NCBI GenBank assembly: GCA_963732635.1
Contig: CAVTAL010000005.1
Span: forward strand, 248,001 to 312,000
DNA: 64,000 bases
Direction of reading: 5' to 3'
Origin: JAKFWF01 sp963732635
GTDB lineage: Bacteria; Pseudomonadota; Alphaproteobacteria; Rhizobiales; Hyphomicrobiaceae
Position 1 is the first letter of the stretch; the number at the start of each line of letters is the position of its first letter. Positions 24,337-34,561 of the stretch are shown here, piece by piece. Position numbers and translations under genes: made by a program. The notes under the pieces were generated by a model. It was not told where the DNA came from and ran no database searches. It saw only the letters and a list, made by a program, of their open reading frames with translations.

Positions 24337-25584
24337 ATGAAAATCGCAGTGCTGGGCGCCGGTGTCATCGGTGTCACCACGGCTTACGAACTTGCCCGCG
24401 ACGGCCACGAGGTCACCGTCATCGAGCGGCTGCCCGAAGCCGCCGCCGAGACCAGCTTCGCCAACGCCGGCCTGTTCTCACCCGGCCATGCCTATACCTG
24501 GGCCTCGCCCAAGGCGCCCAAGATACTGTTTCAGTCGCTCTACAAAGAAGGTCAGGCACTGCGCTTCAAGCCGAGCCTCGATCCACAATTGTGGTTGTGG
24601 TCGATACAGTTCCTGCGCAACTGCACCGCCGAGCGCGCCCGCATCAACACCAAGCGCAAGGTCCGGCTGTGCCTCTACAGCCAGGCGCGGTTGCAGTACG
24701 TCGCGGCCGACACCGCCGTGCCCTATCATGGCCTGAAGGGCGGTTTGCTGTATCTCTACCGCAACCCTCAAAGCTTCGAGCGCGGCGCCGGCAATACCAA
24801 AATCCTCACCGAGGAAGGTCTGGAGCTAAAAGCCATCAGCGCCGACGAGGCCGCCGCCATCGACCCCGCGCTGGCACCGGTCAAACACAAGTTCGCCGGT
24901 GCGATCTATTGCCCGTCGGATGAGAGCGGCGACTGCCGTGTGTTCACGCAGGGGCTGGCAAAACATATCGCCTCAAAATATGGCGTCGTCTTCAAGTACA
25001 GCACCGAGGTCACCGGCTTCGACACTACTGGCGATCAGGTGACCGGGGTGCTCACGGATGCTGGTACGATCAGCGCCGACACCTATGTGTTCTGCCTCGG
25101 CGTATTCGGCTCGAAACTCGCGCGGCAACTGGGCGTCCGCCTGCCGATCTATCCGATCAAGGGCTACTCGATGACGGTGCCTATCGGCGGCCACAACAAT
25201 CCGCCTGCGATCGGCGGCGTCGACGAGGATAACCTCACCGCCTATTCGCGCCTCGGCGATCGCCTGCGCGTCACCGCTACCGCCGAGTTCGCCGGCTACG
25301 ACAAGAGCTTCAAACCCGATGATTTCCGTCACATGCTGGGCGCCATCCGCGACCTGTTCCCGAATGGCGCCGACTACACGCACCCGACCTACTGGGCGGG
25401 CCTTAGGCCGATGACGCCGGAGGGCACGCCGCTATTCGGCGCCGGGCGCTATCGCAACATGATCTTCAACACCGGTCACGGCCACATCGGCTGGACCATG
25501 TCGCTCGGGTCCGCCCGCATCGCCGCCGACATCGTCAAGGGTGCCAAGCCCGAATTGCCGCTCGACGGCATGATGGTGAGTTGA
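24337..25584 (+). CDS. dadA: D-amino acid dehydrogenase (DadA-like)
   Basis: A 415-residue flavoprotein of the DAO family. The N-terminal FAD motif IAVLGAGVIGVTTAYELA with VIERLPEAAAETSFANAG is typical of DadA, as are the middle segment YPIKGYSMTVPI and the C-terminal GLRPMTPEGTPLFG with NTGHGHIGWTMS. DadA enzymes deaminate D-amino acids oxidatively at the inner membrane, passing electrons to quinone. It is alone on its strand, converging with the ABC exporter nine bases away. A related amine dehydrogenase role cannot be excluded. Confidence 0.87.
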   Translation: MKIAVLGAGVIGVTTAYELARDGHEVTVIERLPEAAAETSFANAGLFSPGHAYTWASPKAPKILFQSLYKEGQALRFKPSLDPQLWLWSIQFLRNCTAERARINTKRKVRLCLYSQARLQYVAADTAVPYHGLKGGLLYLYRNPQSFERGAGNTKILTEEGLELKAISADEAAAIDPALAPVKHKFAGAIYCPSDESGDCRVFTQGLAKHIASKYGVVFKYSTEVTGFDTTGDQVTGVLTDAGTISADTYVFCLGVFGSKLARQLGVRLPIYPIKGYSMTVPIGGHNNPPAIGGVDEDNLTAYSRLGDRLRVTATAEFAGYDKSFKPDDFRHMLGAIRDLFPNGADYTHPTYWAGLRPMTPEGTPLFGAGRYRNMIFNTGHGHIGWTMSLGSARIAADIVKGAKPELPLDGMMVS

Positions 25585-25593
25585 TCGGCGGCT

Positions 25594-27534
25594 TCAGATC
25601 ACCTTGTCGGCGGGCCGCAGGGCGCCGGCCTTCTCCGCTTCTTCCAGCGTGCGGGCAAGCTCCTCTCGCGCCTTCTCGGCCTGCCGCTGGCGGCTCCACA
25701 GCGAGGCGTAGAGTCCGTCCTTGGCAATCAGATCGGCGTGCGTGCCCTGTTCGACCAGGATGCCCTTTTCCAGTACCAGGATGTTGTCGGCGTGCACGAT
25801 GGTCGACAGCCGATGGGCGATCACGAGCGTGGTGCGCCCCTTCGACACCCGGTCGAGCGCGTCCTGGATTTCCTTTTCGGTGTGGCTGTCGAGGGCGCTG
25901 GTCGCCTCGTCGAGCATCAGGATCGGCGGTGCCTTGAGGATCGTGCGGGCGATGGCGACGCGCTGCTTCTCACCGCCCGAAAGCTTCAGGCCGCGCTCGC
26001 CGACCATCGCCTTGTAGCCTTCCGGCAGCGAGCGGACGAACTCGTCGATCTGGGCGAGCTTGGCGGCGGCGAAGACCTCTTCGTCGGTGGCTTCTGCCCG
26101 ACCGTAGCGGATGTTGTAGAGGATAGTGTCGTTGAACAGCACCGTGTCCTGCGGCACCACGCCGATCGCGGCACGCAAGGATGCCTGCGTCACATCAGTG
26201 ATGTTCTGTCCGTCGATCGTCACCCGGCCGCCGGCGATGTCGTAAAAGCGGAACAGGATGCGACTGATGGTCGACTTGCCGGCTCCCGAAGGGCCGACGA
26301 TCGCGACCATCTTGCCAGCCGGCACCTCGAACGACACGTCCTTCAGAATCGGCCGCACCGGATCATAGGCAAACGACACGTTGTCGAAACGGATCGTGCC
26401 ACCCTTGACCTCAAGCGCCTTGGCGCCCGGCTTGTCCTCGATTTCCGGGTTTTCCGACAGCAGCGTGAACATGGTCTCAAGATCGACGAGCCCCTGCTTG
26501 ATTTCGCGATAGATCATGCCCATGAAATTCAACGGTATGTAGAGCTGAATCAGCATCGCGTTGATCATCACGAAGTCGCCGATGGTATGCGTGCCGTTGA
26601 CCACGCCGCGCGCCGCCAAAATCATCGCCAGCGTCAGACCGATGGTGAAAATCACCGCTTGGCCGCCGTTGAGCGCGCCCAGCGACCAGTACGATTTGAG
26701 GCTCGCCTGCTCGTAGCGCCGCATCGACACGTCGAAGCGCTTGGCCTCGTGCCCCTCGTTGCCGAAGTACTTGACCGTCTCGAAGTTCAGCAGACTGTCG
26801 ACCGCCTTGGTGTTGGCGTCGGTGTCGCTGTCATTCATCTCGCGGCGGATGCCGATGCGCCACTCGGAGGCCGCGATCGAAAACCAGATGTAGGCGGCGA
26901 CCATCACCAGCACGATGATCACGATCAGGCCGCCGAAGTAGTACCACAGCAGCGTCGACAGCAGGATCAGCTCAAGCGCCGTCGGCACCGCATTGAGCGC
27001 GCCCATCCGGATGATCAGTTCGACGGCCTGGGTGCCGCGCTGAATGACACGGTTGAGGCCACCGGTGCGCCGCTCGATGTGGAAGCGCAGCGATAGCCGG
27101 TGCAAGTGTTCAAAGGTGCGGTTGTTGAGTTGGCGCACGGCATTGAGTGCGACGTGCATGAACAGCACATCGCGCACCTGGGTGAACACCGCCATCATGA
27201 CACGGGCCATGCCGTAGGCTACGATCAGCATCGCGCCTGTCAAAAGCGCGCCGCCGGCTGGCGTCGATACCAATGGCACCTGCGCAATCAGCCAATCGGT
27301 CGCTGCCTTGTAGATCACCGGCATGCCGACGGTGACAATCTTGATGAACACCAGCAGCGCGAACGCCCACACCATCTTGCGCCGCAAATCGGGACGCCCT
27401 TCCGGCCATATAAACGGCAGCAGGCCACGCAGAACGGCCATCTGGTCGGCTGGCTTTTTCGGCCCGCCCGGCTTCGCACCGACACTCGCACGTGCGGCGG
27501 CATGGGCTGGTTTGCCCGTATCGACGACGGCCAT
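25594..27534 (-). CDS. Atm1-type ABC exporter (fused permease/ATPase)
   Basis: A 646-residue half-transporter. Six helices make up roughly residues 50-360; the Atm1 hallmarks are RRTGGLNRVIQRGTQ and SLLNFETVKYFGNE. The nucleotide-binding domain has Walker A GPSGAGKST (near 414-422), signature LSGGEKQR, Walker B LMLDEATSALDSH and the H-loop IAHRLST. Bacterial Atm1 proteins export glutathione derivatives or metal-glutathione complexes and link to Fe-S and metal homeostasis. GAGG nine bases before 27534 favours this start over a longer frame. Not in an evident operon. Confidence 0.9.
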   Translation of the reverse strand: MAVVDTGKPAHAAARASVGAKPGGPKKPADQMAVLRGLLPFIWPEGRPDLRRKMVWAFALLVFIKIVTVGMPVIYKAATDWLIAQVPLVSTPAGGALLTGAMLIVAYGMARVMMAVFTQVRDVLFMHVALNAVRQLNNRTFEHLHRLSLRFHIERRTGGLNRVIQRGTQAVELIIRMGALNAVPTALELILLSTLLWYYFGGLIVIIVLVMVAAYIWFSIAASEWRIGIRREMNDSDTDANTKAVDSLLNFETVKYFGNEGHEAKRFDVSMRRYEQASLKSYWSLGALNGGQAVIFTIGLTLAMILAARGVVNGTHTIGDFVMINAMLIQLYIPLNFMGMIYREIKQGLVDLETMFTLLSENPEIEDKPGAKALEVKGGTIRFDNVSFAYDPVRPILKDVSFEVPAGKMVAIVGPSGAGKSTISRILFRFYDIAGGRVTIDGQNITDVTQASLRAAIGVVPQDTVLFNDTILYNIRYGRAEATDEEVFAAAKLAQIDEFVRSLPEGYKAMVGERGLKLSGGEKQRVAIARTILKAPPILMLDEATSALDSHTEKEIQDALDRVSKGRTTLVIAHRLSTIVHADNILVLEKGILVEQGTHADLIAKDGLYASLWSRQRQAEKAREELARTLEEAEKAGALRPADKVI

Positions 27535-27634
27535 GGCGTTGATCCTCAAGGTCGCTTGAATGAGGTCGTGCAATAGCACAGCCTGCTCGGCCGGCAACCC
27601 CGCTCCGTCAAGCCCGGATCGTGCCGGCCAAGGC

Positions 27635-29767
27635 TCAGCCGCGCTTTGACACAGGGATGAAGACGCGCTGGCACGGTTTGATCACGTCGGGATCGCCGAT
27701 TCGGCGATTTGCCCTTTCGATGATCTGGAAGCGCCCGCCGTCGCCATAGTGCAGGTCGGCGATGTCCCAGAGCGAGTCGCCGTCCTTGACCACGTAATAA
27801 CCCGGCGGCTTGACGCGCCGCCCAGCAGCGCGACAGGCTTCGCCCGGCGCGTCGTCGGCCCTCCGGGCCACGGCATGGGCGCCGCGCCCTGCGCCTAGCG
27901 AACTGCGCGTGCTGGTATCGATCGCAGGACGGCGGCGTGCTGGCGGCGGCGCGGCACGGGCCAAACGCTCGGGCGCCACCGTCGGCGCTGGCCTTGGCGG
28001 GACCGCAACAGCAGCCGAACGTCTCGCTTCCGGCTGCTTCGGCTGAGTCGGCGGCAGGCCGCCAATCCTGGCGGTGGCTTCCTTCGACGCCGCCTCGGCG
28101 AGTTCGGCTGCGCGCCGGCGGACATCTTCAGCGGCTTTGACAGTGGCGGCGCGCGCCGCATCGGCCTGCTGGTTCGACGCCTTGGCTGCGGCCTGACGTG
28201 CATCTTCGGCAGCCTTCAAGTCCGCAAGGCGCTTCAATTCGGAGTCGCGCGCCATGTCGGCAGCACGCTTGGCCTCAGCGGCGGCGCGCTGCCCTGCCTC
28301 TTGTGCCAGACGGACGTCTTCGGCGGTCCTTCGAGCCTCGGCCGCCTTTTGATCGGTGGCACGCTTGGCGGCTTCATCGACAACGCGCTTGTCGTCGGCG
28401 GCCTTGCGAGCAGCCACGTCACGCGCGGTCGCTTCGTCGGCGGACTTCTTGGCCTCGGCCGCCTTCAGGTCGGCGGTGCGCTTGGCAGCCTCGTCGGCAA
28501 CGCGCTTGTCGTCTGCGGCCTTCTGGGCGACTGCACGCTTTTCCTCCGCAGCTTTTAGGTCCGCCTGACGCTTCATCGTCTCGTCGGCGATGCGCTTGTC
28601 CTCGGCGGCCTTCCGCGTCGCTTCGTCCTCGACCTTCGGCACGGCTGCGGTGGCAGTCGCTTTCTGACCTGCTTCGGCCGCTTTCAACTCTGCATCACGC
28701 TTGGCCTGAGCGGCGCGCAGTTCCTCCCGTGCCCTTTGCTGAGCGTCCTCGCCGGTCTTGGCGTCGGCCGCCTTTCTCGTCTCGTCCACCTTGGTCTTGG
28801 CTTCAAGACTTTCCAGCGTCGGCGTCGGTTCGACCAGTCGTTTGACCACCGACTTCTGGTAGGTGTCGCTTGAGCGCTTCAGCCAATTGAGAATGCCGTC
28901 GACGAAAGTCGGCGCTGGGGCCTCGGTCGGCGCCGACTTCGATGAAGCGGGCGGTGGCGCCGACTGCGCCTGAGCGATAACTGTGGCCGGTGCCGCGACC
29001 ACTTGTGGGCGTTGCCCATCGCCGCCAGCGCTCAGGTTTTTGACCACCACGTCCCGGTAGCCACGATCGGCCCGATCGAGCCAGTCGCGCAGCGTGCCTA
29101 TCGTGCCATCGACCACGCCACTTGCGGCAGGACCCGATTGTGCAACGCGGATCACTGGCACAGCCGATTGAGCTGCGACGACATCAGCCGCAACGCGCGG
29201 CTCCGCTGGCTGGCCGACATCATCCCCAGCGACGAAAGACACCACGAGCGGCCCCATGAAGCCCTGCGGTGTTGACACCCGAACGGTATCGCTGAACTGG
29301 TCAGCGGCAGCCCCATTCGACATCGCCCGCACCTGCAAACGATGATCACCTCGCCCAAGGCCGCGTTCGACCGATAGCTGCCACGAACCATTGGCTTTAG
29401 TCGTGGTTTGTCCGATCAATTGTCCATTGCCTAGCAGACTGATCGACGCCAACGGAGGAGCCCACCCTTCGACAACCGTCGGCTCGCCGAGCTCGATCGA
29501 GATTCGCGCCACGCGCGGTGCCATCTTCGCCGCATCGGGACGAACCAATTCAAGCCCACCGGCGAGAGGTCCTGCAACTGGCTCGGGCATGTGTGCGGCT
29601 AGCTGCGTGCCACTCTGCGCGGTCGCGGCCCCGACACCCGGGTTTAGCAGCCAGGCAATCGTCGCCGACACGGCGAGGATGGCGGTTCCAGAAATCACGA
29701 TACCGGCCAGCGCAGCGACTTTCATGCCGCTTGCTTTCTCCACCAAATTCGCACGTGATTGCCGCAT
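27635..29767 (-). CDS. Large membrane-anchored LysM protein with Ala-rich coiled coil
   Basis: A 710-residue envelope protein. One N-terminal helix (AALAGIVISGTAILAVSATIAWLL) anchors it. An Ig-like domain follows near residues 85-150 (IELGEPTVVEGWAPPLASI). Residues about 310-570 form a very long Ala/Lys/Glu/Arg-rich heptad-like segment with repeated AADAKR, ADEAAKR and AEEKR words, probably a coiled coil across the periplasm. A basic Pro-rich linker leads to a C-terminal LysM domain (VVKDGDSLWDIADLHYGDG...) for peptidoglycan binding. The design resembles rhizobial cell-envelope spanning proteins. The ATG at 29767 is used; Met 15 is an alternative. Confidence 0.8.
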   Translation of the reverse strand: MRQSRANLVEKASGMKVAALAGIVISGTAILAVSATIAWLLNPGVGAATAQSGTQLAAHMPEPVAGPLAGGLELVRPDAAKMAPRVARISIELGEPTVVEGWAPPLASISLLGNGQLIGQTTTKANGSWQLSVERGLGRGDHRLQVRAMSNGAAADQFSDTVRVSTPQGFMGPLVVSFVAGDDVGQPAEPRVAADVVAAQSAVPVIRVAQSGPAASGVVDGTIGTLRDWLDRADRGYRDVVVKNLSAGGDGQRPQVVAAPATVIAQAQSAPPPASSKSAPTEAPAPTFVDGILNWLKRSSDTYQKSVVKRLVEPTPTLESLEAKTKVDETRKAADAKTGEDAQQRAREELRAAQAKRDAELKAAEAGQKATATAAVPKVEDEATRKAAEDKRIADETMKRQADLKAAEEKRAVAQKAADDKRVADEAAKRTADLKAAEAKKSADEATARDVAARKAADDKRVVDEAAKRATDQKAAEARRTAEDVRLAQEAGQRAAAEAKRAADMARDSELKRLADLKAAEDARQAAAKASNQQADAARAATVKAAEDVRRRAAELAEAASKEATARIGGLPPTQPKQPEARRSAAVAVPPRPAPTVAPERLARAAPPPARRRPAIDTSTRSSLGAGRGAHAVARRADDAPGEACRAAGRRVKPPGYYVVKDGDSLWDIADLHYGDGGRFQIIERANRRIGDPDVIKPCQRVFIPVSKRG

Positions 29768-29930
29768 GTTATGCCGCCCAACTCAATCTATGCTCTAACT
29801 TCAAGAGGCAGCTTAGCCCCATCCCGCGCCGGTGGCAAAGGCCCCCTCCCGGCCTTGCTGAACTTGCGCCACGGCCGGTGCCTCGCCGTATGCCTCAATG
29901 TCGCCCTCGAACCCACCTTAACTGTGCACG

Positions 29931-30644
29931 ATGACAGACAAGACAATGACGCATCTTCATGCGCACAGTGGCAGCGACGAGCAGACGATTCGGACGCTTC
30001 CTATGACGCACCCTTCGAGCATTTCAGCAGCCCAACTGGTGCCAGCGACCCCGCAGGTGCGCAGCGTTTGCGTTTATTGCGGTTCCGGCAACGGCCGAAA
30101 TCCAGCCTATGTCGAAGCCGCAAACACACTCGGCCGGGCGCTCGGCGCCGGTGGCGTGCGGCTGGTCTACGGTGGCGGCAGCCTCGGCCTGATGGGCGAA
30201 GTAGCCCGTGCCACGCTTGCCGCCGGTGGCAAGGTTACCGGTATCATCCCCGAATTCCTCTCCAGCAAAGAACGCATGTTGCGCGATGTCGACGAGTTGG
30301 TCGTCACCGAGAACATGCACGAGCGCAAGATGTTGATGTTCGAGCGCTCGGACGCATTCGTGGCGCTGCCCGGTGGTATCGGCACTCTTGAAGAGTTGGT
30401 GGAACAGCTGACCTGGGCGCAACTCGGACGCCACAATAAGCCAATCGTGGTCGCTAATATCGATGGGTTTTGGACACCGTTCCTGAGCCTGCTGCAACAC
30501 ATGAAGTCCGACACTTTCATCCGCGCCGGCCTCGATATCCGGTTCGTAGTGGTCGACAAAGCGGAGCAGATCCTACCGGCAATCATCGCCACTGCGGCCG
30601 GGAGCCTGACGGATGCCGATCCGGCACTGATTGCCCGGTTCTGA
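29931..30644 (+). CDS. LOG family protein (cytokinin riboside 5'-monophosphate phosphoribohydrolase-like, TIGR00730)
   Basis: A 237-residue Rossmann-fold protein. The core from about residue 43 has SVCVYCGSGNG, LVYGGGSLGLMG, the catalytic/nucleotide motif MHERKMLMFERSDAFVALPG and the diagnostic PGGIGTLEEL. LOG enzymes release the base from nucleoside 5'-monophosphates; many bacterial members act in purine turnover rather than cytokinin production. The first ~40 residues are unusual and may be an over-extension: Met 25 (30003) is another start, but neither has a clear ribosome site. Confidence 0.88.
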   Translation: MTDKTMTHLHAHSGSDEQTIRTLPMTHPSSISAAQLVPATPQVRSVCVYCGSGNGRNPAYVEAANTLGRALGAGGVRLVYGGGSLGLMGEVARATLAAGGKVTGIIPEFLSSKERMLRDVDELVVTENMHERKMLMFERSDAFVALPGGIGTLEELVEQLTWAQLGRHNKPIVVANIDGFWTPFLSLLQHMKSDTFIRAGLDIRFVVVDKAEQILPAIIATAAGSLTDADPALIARF

Positions 30645-30791
30645 ACGGTCAAACGAGCGAATTGTCGCACTCATGCCGGTGGACAGCCGCAGCGGCCGCA
30701 ATTCGGCTGCATTGACCCCTCATCGCCGCCTCATGCTAATGATCCCATGTAACGGGTCGGCGAATCGCCGGCTCATTGGCAGGTGGATGTG

Positions 30792-31877
30792 ATGAGAGGC
30801 CTCGCGAGCATAAGGAAGCGAGTGTTCCACTCGGTGGCGACCGCCGCTGTGTGCGGGATCGCCGTTGCCACGGCTTGCGTGCTGCCGTCATCATCGGCCA
30901 TGGCGCAGGGCTGGCAATGGCCGTGGCAGAACCAGCAGCAACCGGCACCGATGCCGCGCGAGCCAGTATACCGTCCGCCAGTTGGACAGCAACCGCCACC
31001 GAGCCCGAACGGCTATCAGGGCCAAGGCTACCAACCACCCGCCAGCGCTCAGGGCGGCGCGCGTGGCGGTGGTAATGGCAATCCGATTTGCTTGCAGCTT
31101 GAGCAGCGCCTTGCTCAGGATGCCAATCGCGGGACCCAGTCGCGTGACCAACTGCCGAAGCTAGAGGCGGAAATTCGTGCCGCCGATCGCGCGTCGCAGC
31201 AGGGCCAAGCCCAACTCGAACGGCAGGAATGCTTCGACTTTTTCCTGTTCTCGAAGACCTTGAAGCGGACGCGCGCCTGCGTTGATCTCAACACCCAGGT
31301 CGAGAATGCCCGCCGCCGCATCGCCGAACTCGACACCCAGCGCCAGCAGTTGATCTCGTCCGGCGGTCGCTCCTATCAGGACGACATTATTCGCGAACTG
31401 GCGCGCAACAACTGCGGCGCCAACTATCAGCAAGAAGCCAATCGGCGCGGCCCGCTGTCATCGCTGTGGCAGGACGAGGACGGTGGTGGCGGCAACGGCG
31501 GCCAGTTCGGCAACCTGCCGTTCGCGACCTACAAGACCGTCTGCGTCCGCCTTTGCGATGGCTACTACTTCCCGGTCAGCTTCTCGACGCTGCCCAACCA
31601 TTTCGAGCGCGATGCCGACGCATGCCAGTCCAAGTGCGCCGCACCGGCCGAACTCTACTACCACCAGAACCCCGGCAGCAGCATGGAGCAGGCGGTATCA
31701 TTCAAGTCGAAGCAGAACTACTCCAGCCTTCGCACCGCCTTCCGCTATCGCAAGGAATACATCCAGGGCTGCTCGTGCAAGCAGGCGGAATATGTGCCGA
31801 GTACATTGCCGGCCGACCGCCGCGCCGATGTGCCGCCCGGCGCCAGCGCTGCAGTGGCGCCGCCGCCACGCCGGTGA
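30792..31877 (+). CDS. DUF2865 domain-containing secreted protein
   Basis: A 361-residue exported protein. Its signal peptide (VATAAVCGIAVATACVLPSSSAMA) is followed by a Gln/Pro/Gly-rich stretch (residues about 40-95), a coiled middle with ICLQLEQRLAQDANRG, and a Cys-rich C-terminal half containing RLCDGYYFPVSFSTLPNHF and CSCKQAEYVPS. These are the features of DUF2865, a family largely limited to Hyphomicrobiales, with unknown function. AGGTGG lies five bases before the ATG at 30792, which is preferred to a GTG nine bases earlier. Confidence 0.85.
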   Translation: MRGLASIRKRVFHSVATAAVCGIAVATACVLPSSSAMAQGWQWPWQNQQQPAPMPREPVYRPPVGQQPPPSPNGYQGQGYQPPASAQGGARGGGNGNPICLQLEQRLAQDANRGTQSRDQLPKLEAEIRAADRASQQGQAQLERQECFDFFLFSKTLKRTRACVDLNTQVENARRRIAELDTQRQQLISSGGRSYQDDIIRELARNNCGANYQQEANRRGPLSSLWQDEDGGGGNGGQFGNLPFATYKTVCVRLCDGYYFPVSFSTLPNHFERDADACQSKCAAPAELYYHQNPGSSMEQAVSFKSKQNYSSLRTAFRYRKEYIQGCSCKQAEYVPSTLPADRRADVPPGASAAVAPPPRR

Positions 31878-31938
31878 GCAAAAGAGGCATATAGCGCGAC
31901 ATGATCCCGGATGTCGGCCTTCAATGCGGCGCTCGTGC

Positions 31939-32496
31939 ATGAATGCACCGTCGACGCCGTATTCCCTCAAGTCCGCGATCGTCATCACGCAGCCGACCAT
32001 CGATGATCTGTCGACGATCCGCTACATTCACGCCCAGTCGTTGCGCCGCGCCGCCGCCGCATGGTTGGATGAAACCGCTATTTCCGCTTACGATGCCTTT
32101 GTCTACGGTCCGGCCTATGCCGCCGATATCGAACAGGCTTTGCGGAAGGCACGCTTTTTCGGTGCCTATCTGAACGGCCAGTTGATCGGCACGAGCGGTT
32201 GGTCGCCGATCGACGACGATACCGCCAGCGCGCGGGTCCGGTGGTGCCACGTTCAGAACCTGTTCGGCGGCCTCGGTATCGGACGCAGCCTGCTTGACGT
32301 CGCCGAGCAGCATGCCGAAGCGTTCGGGCACACGTCGCTCATAGCCCGGGCAACGCCGTCGTCAACAGCGTTCTTCGAGCGCGCCGGCTATGGCGTCACC
32401 GCGCATGGGCGTCGCGAAATTGGGCCGAACCAAACCTTGCCGGTGACATTCCTGCGCAAGAACCTGCGCCCACCAACAGCGCCGCCGCTGTTTTGA
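31939..32496 (+). CDS. GNAT family N-acetyltransferase
   Basis: A 185-residue acyl-CoA transferase. The GNAT fold is suggested by ITQPTIDDLSTIRYIHAQS at the N-terminus, the beta4 strand ARVRWCHVQNLFGGLGIGRSLLD containing the acetyl-CoA loop (G-G-L-G-I-G), and TAFFERAGYGVT at the end. The substrate is unknown. An ATG five codons earlier exists; neither has a strong ribosome site. It converges with the ureohydrolase gene. Confidence 0.78.
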   Translation: MNAPSTPYSLKSAIVITQPTIDDLSTIRYIHAQSLRRAAAAWLDETAISAYDAFVYGPAYAADIEQALRKARFFGAYLNGQLIGTSGWSPIDDDTASARVRWCHVQNLFGGLGIGRSLLDVAEQHAEAFGHTSLIARATPSSTAFFERAGYGVTAHGRREIGPNQTLPVTFLRKNLRPPTAPPLF

Positions 32497-32505
32497 CGCG
32501 CACGC

Positions 32506-33561
32506 TTATTTGCCGTCACGCCGCGCCGCCCGCGCCATGGCCACAACCGAGAAGATCTCGAACAGCATCTGCGCCGCAGCGTGCGCGGTGTTGGTCGTCG
32601 CGTCGTACTGCGGCGCGACCTCGACCACGTCGCCGCCGATAAAATCGATGCCGGCGCAACCGCGCACCAACTCCATCGCCTCGCGCGAACTCAGGCCGCC
32701 GATCTCCGGCGTGCCGGTTCCCGGTGCGAATGCCGGATCGAGGCTGTCGACATCAAATGACAGGTAGGTCGGCCCGCCGCCGATCACCGTGCGGATCTTC
32801 GCAATCGTCCCATCAAGCCCCAGCCGCATGAACTCCTCGGCATGGATCACGGTCATACCGCTGTCGTAGGAGAATTCCCACAGGTACTCGGCATTACCTC
32901 GAATGCCGATCTGGATGGTACGTTCGGGATCAAGCACCCCAGCCAGCACCGCCTCGCGGAACGGACCGCCGTGATGGAACTTCGAGCCCTCGAATGGCCC
33001 GCCGGTATCGCAATGAGCATCAATATGGATCATGCCGACTGGGGTTTTCGCGCCGAGCGCCTTCAGGATCGGCAGCGAGATCGAGTGATCGCCGCCGACC
33101 GCAACCGGTGCCACTCCTGCGGCTGCAAGCTTGGCGAAATATGATTCGATGTCCTCGTGGCTCTGCTCCAGGCTGTAGCGCGAACGGAACGACACATCGC
33201 CGATGTCCGCCGCCTTAACGAACGATGCCGGCACTTGCCGGTGGACATGGTGATAAGGCCCGATGCGCTCGATGCCCCGCACCGCGCGAGGTCCAAACCG
33301 GGCACCTGGCCGATTGGTGACGCCAAGATCCATCGGCACCCCTACTACCGCCACCTCGAGCCCCGCGATGTCGACCGCCTTGTGCGCATCCGCCATCAAC
33401 GGCAAATCGAGAAAAGTGGAAACGCCCTCGTAAGGCTTGGCGCGGCGGTCGGCACCGGAAAACAGGATGTCGACAACTTTCTTGAATTCGGCGTCGTGAA
33501 CGTCGCCCGCCGCTGCCGCGGTGTATTTCGCGCGCAGTTTGTCGAGTTTATCGGACTTCAT
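32506..33561 (-). CDS. speB: Agmatinase-family ureohydrolase
   Basis: A 351-residue cytosolic binuclear Mn enzyme of the arginase fold. All six metal ligands are visible: H159 (GGDHSIS), D181/H183/D185 (HIDAHCD), and D270/D272 (SFDVDSLDP). The APGTGTPEIGG stretch is typical of agmatinase and guanidinobutyrase rather than arginase. It would release urea from agmatine or another guanidino compound. The protein has a ~55-residue N-terminal extension (KLDKLRAKYTAAAAGD) seen in guanidino-acid hydrolases, so the substrate should be left open. AGAGG five bases before the ATG at 33561 sets the start. Confidence 0.85.
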   Translation of the reverse strand: MKSDKLDKLRAKYTAAAAGDVHDAEFKKVVDILFSGADRRAKPYEGVSTFLDLPLMADAHKAVDIAGLEVAVVGVPMDLGVTNRPGARFGPRAVRGIERIGPYHHVHRQVPASFVKAADIGDVSFRSRYSLEQSHEDIESYFAKLAAAGVAPVAVGGDHSISLPILKALGAKTPVGMIHIDAHCDTGGPFEGSKFHHGGPFREAVLAGVLDPERTIQIGIRGNAEYLWEFSYDSGMTVIHAEEFMRLGLDGTIAKIRTVIGGGPTYLSFDVDSLDPAFAPGTGTPEIGGLSSREAMELVRGCAGIDFIGGDVVEVAPQYDATTNTAHAAAQMLFEIFSVVAMARAARRDGK

Positions 33562-33643
33562 GGCGACCTCTGGCGGCTGATTGACTGCGGCCAGTATGGT
33601 CAAGCCAGACGCTGCGTCAACGCAACGGCGTTTCGCAACTTCG

Positions 33644-34487
33644 TCAAAACTTGAATACCTGTTGCGATAGGGCCGTACCGGCATCGACCGAGGAGCCGGC
33701 CGACTGCTGCACGCGTTGGCGCGCGTTCCCACCGGTCGACTTTGCAATTGGCTGTTTGGCAACCTCCTTGACCGTCGCCTTATCGCCGAAGCCCGGTAGC
33801 CGCTCGCCAGTAGCGATCACGGATTGCGTGTCGCGCAGCTCAAGATCACCATTCCACCCTAGGAGATAGTAGTCGGTCGCACCCGCGACTGGGGTCAATC
33901 TGTACCCTTTCGGATCGCGGGTCTGGACCAGTTCTTCGACCGATATTGTGCCATTGCGCAACCGCCATTCGGCGAAGGTCTTGCCGCCCGTCCTTAAAGA
34001 TCGCCAGCCGACCTGGCGGCGCCGGCGGCGCCATCAGCCACACGCCGACAATATTGCGGCGGTCGGACGATGCCTCGGCGATCGCCTGCTGCTCCTCATC
34101 GAGGCGCAGACCGAAAATCGAGACTTTTAGGGATGGCTGAAATGTTGCGACCGCCCATGCGCCATGGCCAATTTTCATGCCCGGCAGGTAGAAGTTGACC
34201 ACCGTCTTTTCATGCGGCGTCTTTTCCTTGGCCCTAACCAGATCCGCGATGCGGGTAATCTCGGGTTCGGCAATCCGGCGCGGCAGGACAACCGCGGCAT
34301 AGCGGGCGCTGGCGGTCGCCGACAGATCCTCGGATACAACCCGGAAACTTTGCGCTGGATCAGTTTTATCCGCCGCCGTGGCCTCGACCGGCTTCGGCTT
34401 CTTGGCGGCCTTCGCGGCCGGCGGCTCGATCAGCGCGCCGACCAGCAGTGAAATAACGGCTAGAAAAATCGCGGCAATCGTCGGCAT
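33644..34487 (-). pseudogene. Secreted hypothetical protein split by a frameshift
   Basis: The first frame (from ATG 34487) gives a signal peptide (IAAIFLAVISLLVGALIEPPAAKA) and about 160 residues, including VVNFYLPGMKIGHGAWAVATF and PPAPPGRLAIFKDG. Removing one base near 33985 lets it continue as GKTFAEWRLRNGTISVEELVQTRDP to a stop at 33644. Read this way it is about 280 residues. I do not recognise the family. It is convergent with nothing obvious and diverges from the AtzG-like/amidase pair across a CtrA box. Confidence 0.6.
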
Positions 34488-34561
34488 CGCGCCCTCGAAT
34501 GGATCGTAGCAAGGCACGCAGAGCGACACCGCGAGCCCCTAGGTCGGATAGCCAGTGTTGG

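Noticed and set aside
25738..27096. 452-residue open frame opposite the Atm1-type exporter
   Set aside because: The sense strand carries Walker and signature motifs; the antisense product is His/Arg/Asp-rich with no domain.
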